From contig NZ_CP150919.1 in assembly GCF_039909015.1 (NCBI RefSeq), forward strand, positions 2,208,501-2,272,500: 64,000 nt of DNA, read 5' to 3'. This DNA is from Pseudomonas grandcourensis (lineage in GTDB: Bacteria; Pseudomonadota; Gammaproteobacteria; Pseudomonadales; Pseudomonadaceae). A model generated the notes under the pieces. The model was not told where the DNA came from. It saw only the letters and a list, made by a program, of their open reading frames with translations, and did not search any database. The position numbers and the translations under genes were made by a program. How positions within the stretch are numbered: position 1 is the first letter of the stretch; each line of letters starts with the position of its first letter. Positions 33,532 to 42,736 of the stretch are shown piece after piece.

Positions 33532-34407
33532 ATGAAAATCTGTGAAAACCGCGTCGTGATCATCACCGGTGCCGGCGGTGGTCTGGGCCGCGCCTACGCG
33601 CTGGCCTTCGCCGCCGAAGGCGCGAAAGTGGTGGTCAACGACATCAACCGCGAAGCGGCGCTGGCCGTGGTCGGCGAAATTCTCGGCCAGGGCGGCAGCG
33701 CCGTGGCCAACAGCGACGACATCACCCGCTATGACTCGGCGGGGCTGATCGTGCGCCAGGCCATCGAAACCTTCGGCGACCTGAACGTGGTGGTCAACAA
33801 CGCCGGCATCTGCCGCGACCGCATGTTCGCCAGCCTCAGCGAGGCCGACTGGGACGCCGTGGTGGCCGTGCACCTCAAGGGCCATTTCTGTATTTCCAGC
33901 CACGCCGTGAAGTACTGGCGCGAGCAGGCCAAGGGCGGTGCCAAGGTCGATGCGCGGATCATCAACACCAGTTCCGGCGCCGGTTTGCAGGGCTCCATCG
34001 GTCAGTCCAACTACGCGGCGGCCAAGGGCGGTATCGCATCGCTGACGCTGGTGCAGGCGGCTGAACTGCGCCGCTACGGGATCACCGCCAACGCCCTGGC
34101 GCCGGCCGCGCGCACCGGCATGACTGAGCAAGTGTTCGCCGACACCATGAAAAAGCCGGAAGAGGGCTTCGATTACTTCGCCCCGGAAAACGTCGCGCCG
34201 CTGGTGGTGTGGCTGGGCTCCGAGGCTTCCGCCGAGGTGACCGGGCAGATGTTCGAAGTCGAGGGCGGTAAGTTGTCCATCGCCGACGGATGGCGCCGTG
34301 GTCCGCAACTGGATCGCCAGGGCCGTTGGGCGGTCGGTGAGATGGGCGATGCCGTCGCACAGTTGGTGGCTCAGGCCGTTCCCGCGGCCAAAGTGTACGG
34401 CAGCTGA
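33532..34407 (+). CDS. MFE-2-type short-chain dehydrogenase
   Basis: SDR of 291 aa resembling the 3-hydroxyacyl-CoA dehydrogenase domain of peroxisomal MFE-2 (HSD17B4) and the mycobacterial KstR2-regulon SDR of about 304 aa. Seen: TGAGGGLGRAYALAFAAEGA, VVNDINRE, NNAGICRDRMF and active-site S/Y-x3-K in YAAAKGG, followed by NALAPAARTGMTE. Last gene of the hsaC operon, after a 66-base gap that carries a REP tail fragment (GCTCCTACAGGGG). Its likely step is oxidation of a 3-hydroxyacyl-CoA in side-chain or C/D-ring degradation. Confidence 0.8.
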   Translation: MKICENRVVIITGAGGGLGRAYALAFAAEGAKVVVNDINREAALAVVGEILGQGGSAVANSDDITRYDSAGLIVRQAIETFGDLNVVVNNAGICRDRMFASLSEADWDAVVAVHLKGHFCISSHAVKYWREQAKGGAKVDARIINTSSGAGLQGSIGQSNYAAAKGGIASLTLVQAAELRRYGITANALAPAARTGMTEQVFADTMKKPEEGFDYFAPENVAPLVVWLGSEASAEVTGQMFEVEGGKLSIADGWRRGPQLDRQGRWAVGEMGDAVAQLVAQAVPAAKVYGS

Positions 34408-34483
34408 AAAAGTCCGGTCTCGGGAGGGCGGCGCGCGGCTATAATCGGCCGACGTTTCCCTCTGTCACCACACGAGACCTGCC

Positions 34484-34993
34484 ATGACCATTTCCCTGTA
34501 CGACGCTTCCGTGCCTGTTTTCCAGCAAATGCTCAACGCCCTGAGCGATGTACTGAAAAAGGCCGAAGCCCACGCTACCGAAAAAAACATCGACCCTAAC
34601 GCCTTCCTGCAAGCGCGCCTGTTCCCGGACATGTTCCCGCTGGTGCGTCAGGTGCAGATCGCCGTTGATTTCAGCAAGGGCGTTACCGGTCGCCTGGCCG
34701 AAGTCGAACTGCCGAAGTACGACGACACAGAAACCACCTTCGCGGATCTGCAAGCGCTGATCGCCAAGGCCCTGGCCTTCATCGGCAGCATTACGCCTGC
34801 GCAGATCAACGGCAAGGAAGGCATCGAGATCGTCACCCGTCCGGGCACGCCTAAAGAGAAGCGCTTCAGCGGCCAGTCTTACCTGCTGACCTACGGCCTG
34901 CCGCAGTTCTTCTTCCACGTCACCACCACTTACGCACTGCTGCGCCACAACGGCGTGGAAGTGGGCAAGCGCGACTACATGGGCGCGTTCTAA
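34484..34993 (+). CDS. DUF1993 family protein
   Basis: Protein of 169 aa, no signal peptide. Seen: MTISLYDASVPVFQQMLNAL start and YLLTYGLPQFFFHVTTTYALLRHNG-type C-terminus (residues about 139-165), diagnostic of DUF1993. The family looks like a DinB-type four-helix bundle. Function unknown. Lies 76 bases after the last steroid gene with its own leader and terminator, so it marks the edge of the cluster. Confidence 0.88.
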   Translation: MTISLYDASVPVFQQMLNALSDVLKKAEAHATEKNIDPNAFLQARLFPDMFPLVRQVQIAVDFSKGVTGRLAEVELPKYDDTETTFADLQALIAKALAFIGSITPAQINGKEGIEIVTRPGTPKEKRFSGQSYLLTYGLPQFFFHVTTTYALLRHNGVEVGKRDYMGAF

Positions 34994-35006
34994 ACCGTCC
35001 GGGTAC

Positions 35007-35045
35007 AAAAAAGCCCCCGGAGCCTTTGGCTGCGGGGGCTTTTTC
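35007..35045 (+). terminator. Rho-independent terminator after DUF1993
   Basis: AAAAAAGCCCCC..GGGGGCTTTTT with an internal imperfection, 13 bases after the stop. Confidence 0.85.
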
Positions 35046-35088
35046 ATTTGTACGCATTTATCCGCTACATCACGGTTCCTGTAGGAGT

Positions 35089-35169
35089 GAGCCTGCTCGC
35101 GAAGGCGGTATAACTGTCAACATTGAAGTTGACTGATCCACCGCTATCGCGAGCAGGCTCACTCCTACA
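35089..35169. repeat. REP palindrome pair
   Basis: Converging GTAGGAGTGAGCCTGCTCGCGA units between the convergent DUF1993 and sstT genes. Confidence 0.9.
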
Positions 35170-35179
35170 AGGATTTGTG

Positions 35180-36412
35180 TCAGGCCAGACGCTCGGCTTT
35201 CTGCTCTTCACCCATACAAGCCGCCGCGGTGAACAGCACATCGGTGGACGAATTCAGCGCAGTCTCCGCCGAATCCTGCAACACGCCGATGATGAAACCG
35301 ACCGCCACCACCTGCATGGCGATTTCGCTCGGGATGCCGAACAGGCTGCACGCTAGTGGAATCAGCAACAGCGAACCACCGGCCACGCCCGAAGCACCAC
35401 AGGCGCAGATCGCTGCGACGACGCTCAGCAGGATCGCGGTGGGAACGTCCACGGCGATGCCCAGGGTATGCACGGCCGCCAGGGTCAGCACGGTGATGGT
35501 GATTGCCGCGCCGGCCATGTTGATGGTCGCGCCCAGCGGGATCGATACCGAATAGGTGTCTTCGTGCAGGCCCAGACGCTTGCTCAATTCCAGGTTGACC
35601 GGAATGTTCGCCGCCGAGCTACGGGTGAAGAACGCCGTGATGCCGCTTTCGCGCAGGCAGGTCAGCACCAGCGGGTACGGGTTGCGGCGCAGTTTCCAGA
35701 ACACGATGAGCGGGTTCATCACCAGTGCCACGAACAGCATGCAGCCCAGCAGCACGGCCAGCAGGTGGGCGTAGCCGATCAAGGCGCCGAAGCCGGAAGT
35801 GGCCAGGGTCGAGGCCACCAGGCCGAAGATGCCCAGCGGGGCGAAGCTGATCACCAGACGCACGATCACCGTCACGCCGTTGGACAGGTCGCCCAGCACT
35901 TCACGGGTGGTGTCGCCGGCATGACGGATGGCAACGCCCATACCGATGGCCCACGCCAGAATACCGATGAAGTTGGCGTTCATCAGGGCGCTGACCGGAT
36001 TATCGACCACGCTCAGCAACAGGCTTTGCAACACTTCGCCAATCCCGCCCGGCGCTGTGACCGCGACGTCCTGGGTCGATAGCACCAGGCTCGACGGGAA
36101 CGTCATGCTGGCAACCACCGCCACCACGGCAGCGGCGAAAGTACCCAGCAGATACAGAAACAGAATCGGCCGAATGTGGGTTTCCTGACCGTGCTTGTGG
36201 TTGGCAATCGACGCCATGACCAGCACGAACACCAGAATCGGCGCGACGGCTTTCAGTGCCGAGACAAACACTTTGCCGATGAACGCCGTGGACTTCGCCA
36301 TGTCGGGGGCAATCAGCGCCAGGGCAATACCGGCGATCAGGCCGATCACGATCTGTGTGACCAGGCTCAAGCGTTTAAGGCGTTGCAATAGAGAAGGGGA
36401 TGAAGCAGTCAT
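35180..36412 (-). CDS. sstT: Serine/threonine:Na+ symporter SstT
   Basis: Dicarboxylate/amino acid:cation symporter family protein of 410 aa, the usual SstT length, in the inner membrane. Seen: repeated hydrophobic segments, start [21 protein letters not shown], serine-rich motif [12 protein letters not shown] of re-entrant loop 1, and [11 protein letters not shown] followed by the re-entrant loop 2 region [15 protein letters not shown]. Transcribed toward the REP pair; divergent from the MFS gene. Confidence 0.9.
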   Translation of the reverse strand: MTASSPSLLQRLKRLSLVTQIVIGLIAGIALALIAPDMAKSTAFIGKVFVSALKAVAPILVFVLVMASIANHKHGQETHIRPILFLYLLGTFAAAVVAVVASMTFPSSLVLSTQDVAVTAPGGIGEVLQSLLLSVVDNPVSALMNANFIGILAWAIGMGVAIRHAGDTTREVLGDLSNGVTVIVRLVISFAPLGIFGLVASTLATSGFGALIGYAHLLAVLLGCMLFVALVMNPLIVFWKLRRNPYPLVLTCLRESGITAFFTRSSAANIPVNLELSKRLGLHEDTYSVSIPLGATINMAGAAITITVLTLAAVHTLGIAVDVPTAILLSVVAAICACGASGVAGGSLLLIPLACSLFGIPSEIAMQVVAVGFIIGVLQDSAETALNSSTDVLFTAAACMGEEQKAERLA

Positions 36413-36729
36413 AAAACGGCATCTCTGGTTTTTTATAAGTGCGAGGTTTCACCGCGCGTGCAGCCCGCAGGAAACCGAAGAGGATCGTGTCATCGACGCC
36501 AAAAATGGCCGATAAACACAGGGTGTACGTTTTTCAGGGCGCGGACTTTATCACAGCGCAGGAGCGATCTTTCAGACCTGTGACGAACTGCCACCCTGGC
36601 ATTCAACGCGAATTGCAGGTTCGTGCAACCGCATCCGAAAACACTCTGTTAAGATTCACCATCCTCATTTTCATGTCTGCCAGTGGGCCTTCGGGCTATC
36701 GCTGGTGTTTTCGTTTTCTGGAGTTTTGC

Positions 36730-37890
36730 ATGCTGTTGCCCATTCTTCTGTTGTCCGCCGCCGGCTTCACGGTGCTGACCACGGAATTCATCATCGTTGG
36801 CCTATTGCCGGCTATCGCCAGGGACCTGGAGGTCAGCATCCCGCAAGCCGGTTTGCTGGTAACCCTGTTCGCTTTCACCGTGGCCGCTTTCGGGCCGTTC
36901 CTGACGGCGTATTTCGCCCGCTTCGAGCGTCGCAAGCTGTTCATCTCGGTACTGGTCATGTTTGGCCTGGCCAACACGCTCGCGGCGCTGGCGCCTAACA
37001 TCTGGGTGATGGCGTTTGCCCGCTTGATCCCGGCGCTGGGGCTGCCGGTGTTCTGGGCCTTGGCCAGCGAAACGGCGGTGGACATCGTCGGGCCGGATTA
37101 CGCCGGTCGCGCCATCGCCAAGATCGGCTTCGGCATTGTCTGCGCCACGGTGTTCGGCATTCCCGTGGGCACGCTGATTTCCGATGCGTTCGGCTGGCGC
37201 AGTGCCTTCGCGATTCTGGCGGTCATCGCCTTTGCCAAGGCGTTGCTGCTGTTTATCTATCTGCCCAGGACCAACCTGCACCAGCATCAGGTGAGCTTTC
37301 GTTCGCAGTTCAAGATCCTGCGCAGCCCGCTGATGCTCGGTCATGTGCTGCTGTCAGTGATTGTGTTCAGCGGTATGTTCACCGCGTACACCTATCTGGC
37401 GGACATCCTTGAGCGCTTGGCCGGTTTCAACGGCACCGTGGTCGGCTGGTGCCTGATGGGCTTCGGCGCGGTCGGGCTGATCGGCAACTCCCTCGGCGGC
37501 CGGGCGGTGGATCGTCACCCGCTGATGGCGTCGATGATGTTCTGTGCGTTCATGATTGCCGGCCTGGTGGCGCTGGTGCCGAACATCCATTCGCCGCTCG
37601 GTCTGGCGGCAGCGATGGGCATCTGGGGCGTGACCCAGGCGGCGTTGTTCCTGGTCAGCCATGTGCGCCTGATGAAGGCCGCGCCCGAAGCGCCGGCCTT
37701 TGCCGCGTCGCTGAACATCGCCGGGGCCAACCTCGGAATCGGTCTGGGCGCGATGATCGGTGGTCGGGTGATCGATAGTGTCGGCCTGCAAGGCCTTGGC
37801 TTTGCGGCAGCCGCTTTCATTCTGGCTTCGATCCTGCTCGCCATCGCGCTGATGACCTTCAAGCCCCGGGAAGAAATCACAGCGCTGTAA
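36730..37890 (+). CDS. MFS transporter, DHA1-type exporter
   Basis: Twelve-segment major facilitator of 386 aa. Seen: LSAAGFTVLTTEFIIVGLLP (TM1, typical of the YdhP/AraJ-type subgroup), RFERRKLFIS as motif A in loop 2-3, and WALASETAVDIVGPDYAGRA. ATG at 36730 follows GGAG; longer upstream frames add a non-hydrophobic tail and are unlikely. Convergent with nhaR and overlapping its 3' end by 14 bases. Substrate unknown: small amphiphiles or arabinose-like sugars in relatives. Confidence 0.85.
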   Translation: MLLPILLLSAAGFTVLTTEFIIVGLLPAIARDLEVSIPQAGLLVTLFAFTVAAFGPFLTAYFARFERRKLFISVLVMFGLANTLAALAPNIWVMAFARLIPALGLPVFWALASETAVDIVGPDYAGRAIAKIGFGIVCATVFGIPVGTLISDAFGWRSAFAILAVIAFAKALLLFIYLPRTNLHQHQVSFRSQFKILRSPLMLGHVLLSVIVFSGMFTAYTYLADILERLAGFNGTVVGWCLMGFGAVGLIGNSLGGRAVDRHPLMASMMFCAFMIAGLVALVPNIHSPLGLAAAMGIWGVTQAALFLVSHVRLMKAAPEAPAFAASLNIAGANLGIGLGAMIGGRVIDSVGLQGLGFAAAAFILASILLAIALMTFKPREEITAL

Positions 37891-38776
37891 ACAGCTCGCG
37901 TCGGGCACCTTCGGTAATGGCGACAATGCCGGGGTGCTTGACCTTGCGTTCCACTGAGATGGCATAGAACGACTCGCTCACCGCGTCGGTCTGGCCAATC
38001 ACCTCCACGCCGCATTGGCGTTTCACCTCATCGGCAATCACGCTCGGGCCGATGAAGATTCCGCTGCCGGATTGGCCGAAGGCCTGCATCAGGGCGCTGT
38101 CGTCGAACTCACCGACAATTTGCGGCTGGATCTGCTGCTCGGCGAACCAGCGCTGCAAACGGCTGCGCACCACGGTTTCCGGGCCGGGAATCAGCAGCGG
38201 CGCACCGTGCAGATTGCGCGGAAAGTCGTGTCCATAACGTGCCGCCAGTTCCGGGGTGGCGAAGAAGCTGATCCCGCACTCACCGAGTTTCTGGCTGTAG
38301 CCCTTGATGTCCAGGTGCGACGGCATCGGGCTGTCGGAGATCACCAGGTCCAGGCGCTGGATCGCCAGGTCGGCCAACAAACGCTCAAGCTTGTCTTCGC
38401 GGCACGTGATGCGCAGCGGTTCGCTCAGCTCCATGGTCGGTGCAATCAGTCGATAGACGATGGACTTGGGCACCACGTCGGCCACGCCGACGCGAAACAG
38501 GATCTGTTGTTCATTGGGTTGTGCCCGCAGCATCAGTTCCAGTTCGCCACCCAGTTGAAACATTTGTTCGGCGTAGGGCAGGGCCTGGCGGCCGGCCTCG
38601 GTCAGTTCGAGTTGCCGTCCAACGCGCCGAAACAACTCGATACCAAAGGTCTGTTCCAGTAATGAAATCTGCCCGCTGATGGTTTGTGGCGTGAGATTGA
38701 GCTGCTCGCAGGCGCGCACGATGCTGCCGGTCTTGGCCACCACCCAGAAGTAATGCAATTGCCGATAGTTGAGCAT
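37877..38776 (-). CDS. nhaR: Transcriptional activator NhaR (LysR family)
   Basis: LysR-type regulator of 299 aa, matching NhaR (301 in E. coli). Seen: MLNYRQLHYFWVVAKTGSIV and HTH ACEQLNLTPQTISGQISLLE, then an effector domain with RVGVADVVPKSIVYRLI. Known: NhaR responds to sodium and controls nhaA and, in some species, exopolysaccharide genes. No nhaA is nearby. ATG at 38776 preferred over a GTG 12 bases upstream, because family members start MLNYRQLHYF. Confidence 0.88.
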   Translation of the reverse strand: MLNYRQLHYFWVVAKTGSIVRACEQLNLTPQTISGQISLLEQTFGIELFRRVGRQLELTEAGRQALPYAEQMFQLGGELELMLRAQPNEQQILFRVGVADVVPKSIVYRLIAPTMELSEPLRITCREDKLERLLADLAIQRLDLVISDSPMPSHLDIKGYSQKLGECGISFFATPELAARYGHDFPRNLHGAPLLIPGPETVVRSRLQRWFAEQQIQPQIVGEFDDSALMQAFGQSGSGIFIGPSVIADEVKRQCGVEVIGQTDAVSESFYAISVERKVKHPGIVAITEGARRELFTAL

Positions 38777-38911
38777 GGCGTCTAACACTTCGTAAAAATC
38801 GAAGTATAACCGCTGAAAATACGAATTTTCCTGAAGTATTCACTTCTCTAGAATGCATCGCTATCAGCGGGCCATCGTTTAGGTCCCGTTTGTTCTATCG
38901 AGGGAAGCATC

Positions 38912-39154
38912 ATGAAGCTTAAAGCCACGGCACTGTTGATCACGTCTTTACTGGTACTGGCCGGTTGCGACCAGGCCGAGAAAAGCGCGCAACAATTGAT
39001 GGGCAAGGCTGCTGAAAGCGCCAAACAGGCGATTGACGATACCCACAAGGCCGCCGAGCAAGCACTCAGTGACGCCACCAGCGGGTTGATCAGCAAAAAA
39101 GAATCATCGGAAAAAGAATCGGAAAAAACCGAATCTTCCTCCCAGGAAATCTAA
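38912..39154 (+). CDS. Small lipoprotein
   Basis: Protein of 80 aa. Seen: lipobox LAGC (C19 after MKLKATALLITSLLVLAG), then a charged, lysine/glutamate/serine-rich, probably helical or disordered region ending SEKTESSSQEI. No known domain. Probably a periplasmic membrane-anchored spacer protein. Lies 29 bases before terC and may be co-transcribed with it. Confidence 0.75.
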   Translation: MKLKATALLITSLLVLAGCDQAEKSAQQLMGKAAESAKQAIDDTHKAAEQALSDATSGLISKKESSEKESEKTESSSQEI

Positions 39155-39183
39155 ACCGCATTACAACGAGTCAGGACTGACCC

Positions 39184-39933
39184 ATGGACTACCTTTTACA
39201 ACTTGCCGCCAGCCCCACCGCCTGGGTCGCCCTTGCCACCCTGATCGTGATGGAGATCGTGCTCGGCATCGATAACCTGATCTTCATCTCGATCCTGACC
39301 AACAAGCTGCCCTTGCACAATCGCCAGCGGGCACGGCGCATTGGTATCGGCATGGCGTTGATCCTGCGCTTGGGCTTGCTGAGCACCATCGCGTTCATCG
39401 TGCAGTTGACTGCGCCGGTGATCGAGATTCTCGGCCACGCGTTTTCCTGGAAAGACATGATCCTGATTGCCGGTGGCCTGTTCCTGTTGTGGAAGGCGAC
39501 CACCGAGATCCATCACAGCATGGACCCGGCCCCGGAAGATCCGAAGTCGGCGACCTCGACCGTGACCTTGGGCTTCGCTGCCGCGATCGGTCAGATCCTG
39601 ATGCTGGACATGGTGTTCTCCATCGACAGCATCATTACCGCTGTCGGCATGACCGAGCATTTGCCGATCATGGTCATTGCGGTGGTGGTGTCGGTACTGG
39701 TGATGTTGCTGGCGGCTGATCCCCTGGCCAAGTTCATCAACGACAACCCGACGGTGGTGATGCTTGCCCTGGGCTTCCTGATCATGATCGGCATGACGTT
39801 GATCGCCGAAGGCTTCGGCGCCCATGTCCCGAAAGGCTACGTCTATGCGGCCATGGCATTCTCGGCTTCGATCGAGGTGTTGAACATGATGTCCCGCCGG
39901 GTCAGGCAGAAGCGGGTAGCCACTGAGGTTTAA
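39184..39933 (+). CDS. TerC family integral membrane protein
   Basis: Protein of 249 aa with about seven hydrophobic segments. Seen: [20 protein letters not shown] near the N-terminus and [17 protein letters not shown] in the middle. These are two acidic, D-containing motifs (GIDN and SIDS) at matching places, as in YoaE/YgdQ-type TerC proteins. Known: TerC members have been linked to manganese export and to metalation of exported proteins. Ends at a bidirectional terminator. Confidence 0.88.
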   Translation: MDYLLQLAASPTAWVALATLIVMEIVLGIDNLIFISILTNKLPLHNRQRARRIGIGMALILRLGLLSTIAFIVQLTAPVIEILGHAFSWKDMILIAGGLFLLWKATTEIHHSMDPAPEDPKSATSTVTLGFAAAIGQILMLDMVFSIDSIITAVGMTEHLPIMVIAVVVSVLVMLLAADPLAKFINDNPTVVMLALGFLIMIGMTLIAEGFGAHVPKGYVYAAMAFSASIEVLNMMSRRVRQKRVATEV

Positions 39934-39946
39934 CCTACGCTAGAAG

Positions 39947-39988
39947 AAACGGCCGCCTGAACTCCAAGGAGTGCAGGCGGCCGTTTTT
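39947..39988. terminator. Bidirectional terminator between terC and a small convergent gene
   Basis: AAACGGCCGCCTG..CAGGCGGCCGTTTTT with a 12- to 14-base loop; A-run on one side and T-run on the other. Confidence 0.85.
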
Positions 39989-40011
39989 GTTGGTATCGGG
40001 TAAAGGTGTGG

Positions 40012-40179
40012 TCAGTGAGCGTTGGCGTGCTGGTTCGACGTCTCGTCCGCTTCCGGCGCAGCAGCCGGCTGGACAGGGTGATGGTGGCGGCGAGTGATGC
40101 GCAGCACGCCCCACAGCATGGCAGCGGCTACCGCCAGCCAGCTGCAAATCAATATTGCAATGATCATGGCCAGACTCAT
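40012..40179 (-). CDS. Small single-pass membrane protein, 55 aa
   Basis: Frame on the minus strand starting MSLAMIIAILICSWLAVAAA with one strong hydrophobic segment (2-24), then an arginine/histidine-rich cytoplasmic-type stretch (RITRRHHH) and an acidic tail. A strong GAGGAGGCACAG precedes the ATG, and the terminator at 39947-39988 follows its stop. No family recognised. Confidence 0.65.
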   Translation of the reverse strand: MSLAMIIAILICSWLAVAAAMLWGVLRITRRHHHPVQPAAAPEADETSNQHANAH

Positions 40180-40418
40180 CTGTGCCTCCTCTTTGCCCTT
40201 ACATGGGCACTCACGCTTCGCTGTCGTCTCTTCAGGGAACAGTCTAGCCGTTGCTGTATTTCAGGCTATTGACCGAAAGTCGCCTGTCACCAACCAGTTC
40301 GCTCTATCGAATGCACTCCACTACCGTTTAGAGCTATACCGTAGAGGCGCGGCGACCTATGATCGACGACCAAGCCGGGAATGGGATTGCCTGGCGTCTG
40401 AACTTGAACAAGAGAGAA

Positions 40419-41102
40419 ATGATGGTGCGGGTATTTTCTCGAATTTTGTCGACCATGCTGATCGCCGGTTGCGTGGCAAGCCTGGCAAGCCTGGCGGGCT
40501 GTGCCGGGAGTGTTGCGCCTGAGATCAAGCGCTTGCCGGAGCGGGTCGAGCTCAGTGGCCGCTTCTACCGGGGCGATGCGTATCAAAGCGGGCCGCAGGT
40601 GCTGGCCAGCATGCTGTCCCAGCAGGGCATCGTGATTACCCCGGGGCTACTCGACAAACCCTTGCATTTGCCGGGGGGCGAAGCCCAGTTGCAACAGAAC
40701 ATGCAGAACCTTGCGCGCGAGTACGGGATGGTCGTTTACCCCCTCGATAGCAACCTTGCGGCCTTGTTGACCCAAGTCGCCGCCGGTTATCCGGTGATGG
40801 TGCGCTTTACCGAAGGCTCGGCCATGTGGGCCGAACCGCGTTACGCCATTCTGGCCGGCTACAACCGCCAGAAGCAGACGGTATTGCTTCGGGCCGGGAT
40901 GAATCACCGCGAACTGATGAGCTTCAGCTCCTTCGAGTCGGCGTTCAAGGACGCCGGTGGTTGGGCCGTGCTGATCCAGAATCCGACGCAAATACCGGCT
41001 CAGGTCGATCAGCAGCGTTGGCTCAAGGCCGCCAACGATCTGGCCCAGGCCGGTCAGGAGCAGGCCGCCGCCAGGGCGAAGAAAGCCCTGGTCAGCCAGT
41101 AA
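40419..41102 (+). CDS. Peptidase C39-like lipoprotein without the catalytic cysteine
   Basis: Protein of 227 aa. Seen: lipoprotein signal ending SLAGC near residue 28, then RGDAYQSGPQVLASMLSQQG, which matches the QxxxxCGPxxLAxLL active-site segment of C39 peptidases but with Ser in place of Cys. The later Gly-rich segments (RFTEGSAMWAEPRYAILAGY) fit the histidine region of the fold, with Y in place of the usual HxVV. Inference: a non-enzymatic periplasmic lipoprotein. ATG at 40419 was chosen over an upstream one because the signal peptide then starts the protein. Confidence 0.65.
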   Translation: MMVRVFSRILSTMLIAGCVASLASLAGCAGSVAPEIKRLPERVELSGRFYRGDAYQSGPQVLASMLSQQGIVITPGLLDKPLHLPGGEAQLQQNMQNLAREYGMVVYPLDSNLAALLTQVAAGYPVMVRFTEGSAMWAEPRYAILAGYNRQKQTVLLRAGMNHRELMSFSSFESAFKDAGGWAVLIQNPTQIPAQVDQQRWLKAANDLAQAGQEQAAARAKKALVSQ

Positions 41103-41261
41103 GTCCGTTGGTCACCCGCCGGGCACCATCGCCCATCGCCAGCCTCTGATCTTAAGGGCCCGGAACATTGCTTCGGGCCGAGATCAGGAGGCACCCAAGG
41201 CTCCGGCCAAGCCCTATGATCCACTGGGTAACCTGAAGCCTTAGGTTCAATGGAGGTGTGT

Positions 41262-41477
41262 ATGTCTACCGATTCCAGTTTCGACGACAAACGTCCGGAA
41301 ACTGTCCCCACAACCCCTGAACAAAGCACCGATCCGGTGATGGATCCCGACAGCCCGTTGAGGGATCCCTTGGCGCGGCCAACGGTGGTGCCCACTGAAA
41401 AGCCGAAGGGATGGAGAGATCCGAGTACCGGCGACGGCATCCCGGATGACGACCAGATGCCGCTGCCCAATGACTAA
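41262..41477 (+). CDS. Small proline/aspartate-rich disordered protein
   Basis: Protein of 71 aa, MSTDSSFDDKRPETVPTTPE start and GIPDDDQMPLPND end, with no hydrophobic core or known motif. GGAGGTGTGT precedes the ATG at 41262. Its rho-independent terminator (41491 onward) has been cut by the IS110-family insertion. Function unknown. Confidence 0.65.
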   Translation: MSTDSSFDDKRPETVPTTPEQSTDPVMDPDSPLRDPLARPTVVPTEKPKGWRDPSTGDGIPDDDQMPLPND

Positions 41478-41513
41478 CTTTGCGACGATAAAAAGCCCCG
41501 AATGTTCGGGGCT

Positions 41514-42736
41514 AATGAGATGGTCACCCCCACACCCTGCGAGGGCTACGCTTTCGCAGGGTGTTTTGTTTTCGGAGGCCATCATCATGATCCAGTCAGC
41601 ACTGATCGGTATCGATCTCGGTAAACATAATTTCCACCTTCACGGCCAGGATAAATCAGGCCACGAGGTGTTTCGCAAGAAGCTCTCTCGGACGCAGATG
41701 ATGCAGCTTTTCGGCAACGTGCCGAGTTGTATCGTGGTGATGGAAGCCTGTGCGGGGGCGCATTTTGTTGCTCGTCAGCTAGCGGCAATGGGACACACGG
41801 CCAAGCTGATTTCCCCGCAGTTCGTTAAGCCCTTCGTCAAGGGCAACAAAAATGATTTCGTTGATGCTGAAGCGATCTGTGAAGCGGCTTCCCGTCCATC
41901 TATGCGCTTTGTGACGCCTAAAACCGAGTCCCAGCAAACCCTGTCTGTTCTGCATCGGATGCGCGAATCGTTGGTGCATGACCGCACAAAAACGGCTAAT
42001 CAGATGCACGGTTTTCTACTGGAATTTGGCGTCAGCCTGCCCAGAGGCCTGGCAATCATGAAGCGTTTGACAAATGTCTTGGCCGAGCACGAATTGCCCA
42101 TTCGTTTGACGGTGTTGCTGCAACGTCTGCACGATCACTTCGTTTACCTGGATGAGCAAATCAGGGCGCTGGATAAAGAGCTGGCGAGCCAACTGGCCGA
42201 CGATGATCTGGGTAGTCGCTTACTGAGCATGCCATGTGTCGGCCCGATCACCGCCAGCCTGCTGGCTGTGGAAATGGGCGATGCCAAGCAGTACCGGCGC
42301 AGTCGCGATTTTGCCGCCTCAGTGGGACTGGTGCCCAGGCAGTACAGCACAGGCGGTAAGGCAAATTTGCTGGGGATCAGCAAGCGGGGTGACAAGCACC
42401 TGCGACAACTGTTGGTGCAATGCTCCAGGGTCTATATGCAGAGGCTGGAGCACCAGAAAGGGGCCTTGGCTGACTGGGTACGAGCCTTGCTCAGTCGACG
42501 ACATTCGAATGTCGTGGCCTGTGCCCTCGCTAACAAACTGGCGCGTATCGCCTGGGCGATCGCAACTCACCATACGCAATATGAAGCAGGGCCAGACGCC
42601 TTGAACGCCTGACCCTGAGGTTGTTGCAGTACCACGACTCACCCTTCAGGTTTTGCGATAGCTGAACAACAGATGACGTGAACGGCCTACCGGCCTGGCG
42701 AAGATCCTGGCATAAAAATCGGCTTTAGAAGCCGAT
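41514..42736 (+). mobile_element. IS110-family (IS1111-like) insertion sequence inside a terminator
   Basis: The element is about 1223 bases. Both junctions can be read: the left flank ends AATGTTCGGGGCT (to 41513) and the right flank begins GGGCTTTTTAGG (42737). Joined, they restore a normal terminator for the gene at 41262 (AAAAAGCCCC..GGGGCTTTTT). GGGCT is present at both ends (41509-41513, 42737-42741). The left non-coding end carries an 11-base perfect stem (41532-41542 with 41554-41564) whose 11-base loop starts with GGGCT. The right end carries an 8-base stem (42718-42736) that stops exactly at the junction. Known: IS110-family elements lack long terminal inverted repeats and encode a guide RNA in a non-coding end. 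Confidence 0.82.
41587..42612 (+). CDS. IS110-family transposase (IS1111 group)
   Basis: DEDD recombinase of 341 aa. Seen: IGIDLGKHNFHLHGQD with D10, VVMEACAGAHFVAR with the Glu, KNDFVDAEAIC with the following Asp, and in the C-terminal Tnp_20 domain MPCVGPITASLL and QYSTGGKANLLGISKRGDK, whose serine is the second catalytic site. Full length for the family and intact. CGGAGG precedes the ATG. No second copy is visible in this window. Confidence 0.93.
   Translation: MIQSALIGIDLGKHNFHLHGQDKSGHEVFRKKLSRTQMMQLFGNVPSCIVVMEACAGAHFVARQLAAMGHTAKLISPQFVKPFVKGNKNDFVDAEAICEAASRPSMRFVTPKTESQQTLSVLHRMRESLVHDRTKTANQMHGFLLEFGVSLPRGLAIMKRLTNVLAEHELPIRLTVLLQRLHDHFVYLDEQIRALDKELASQLADDDLGSRLLSMPCVGPITASLLAVEMGDAKQYRRSRDFAASVGLVPRQYSTGGKANLLGISKRGDKHLRQLLVQCSRVYMQRLEHQKGALADWVRALLSRRHSNVVACALANKLARIAWAIATHHTQYEAGPDALNA

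Noticed and set aside
36439..36729. N-terminal extension of the MFS transporter by about 97 residues
   Set aside because: The extension is not hydrophobic and is unlike family N-termini. GGAG precedes the ATG at 36730, which starts TM1 directly.
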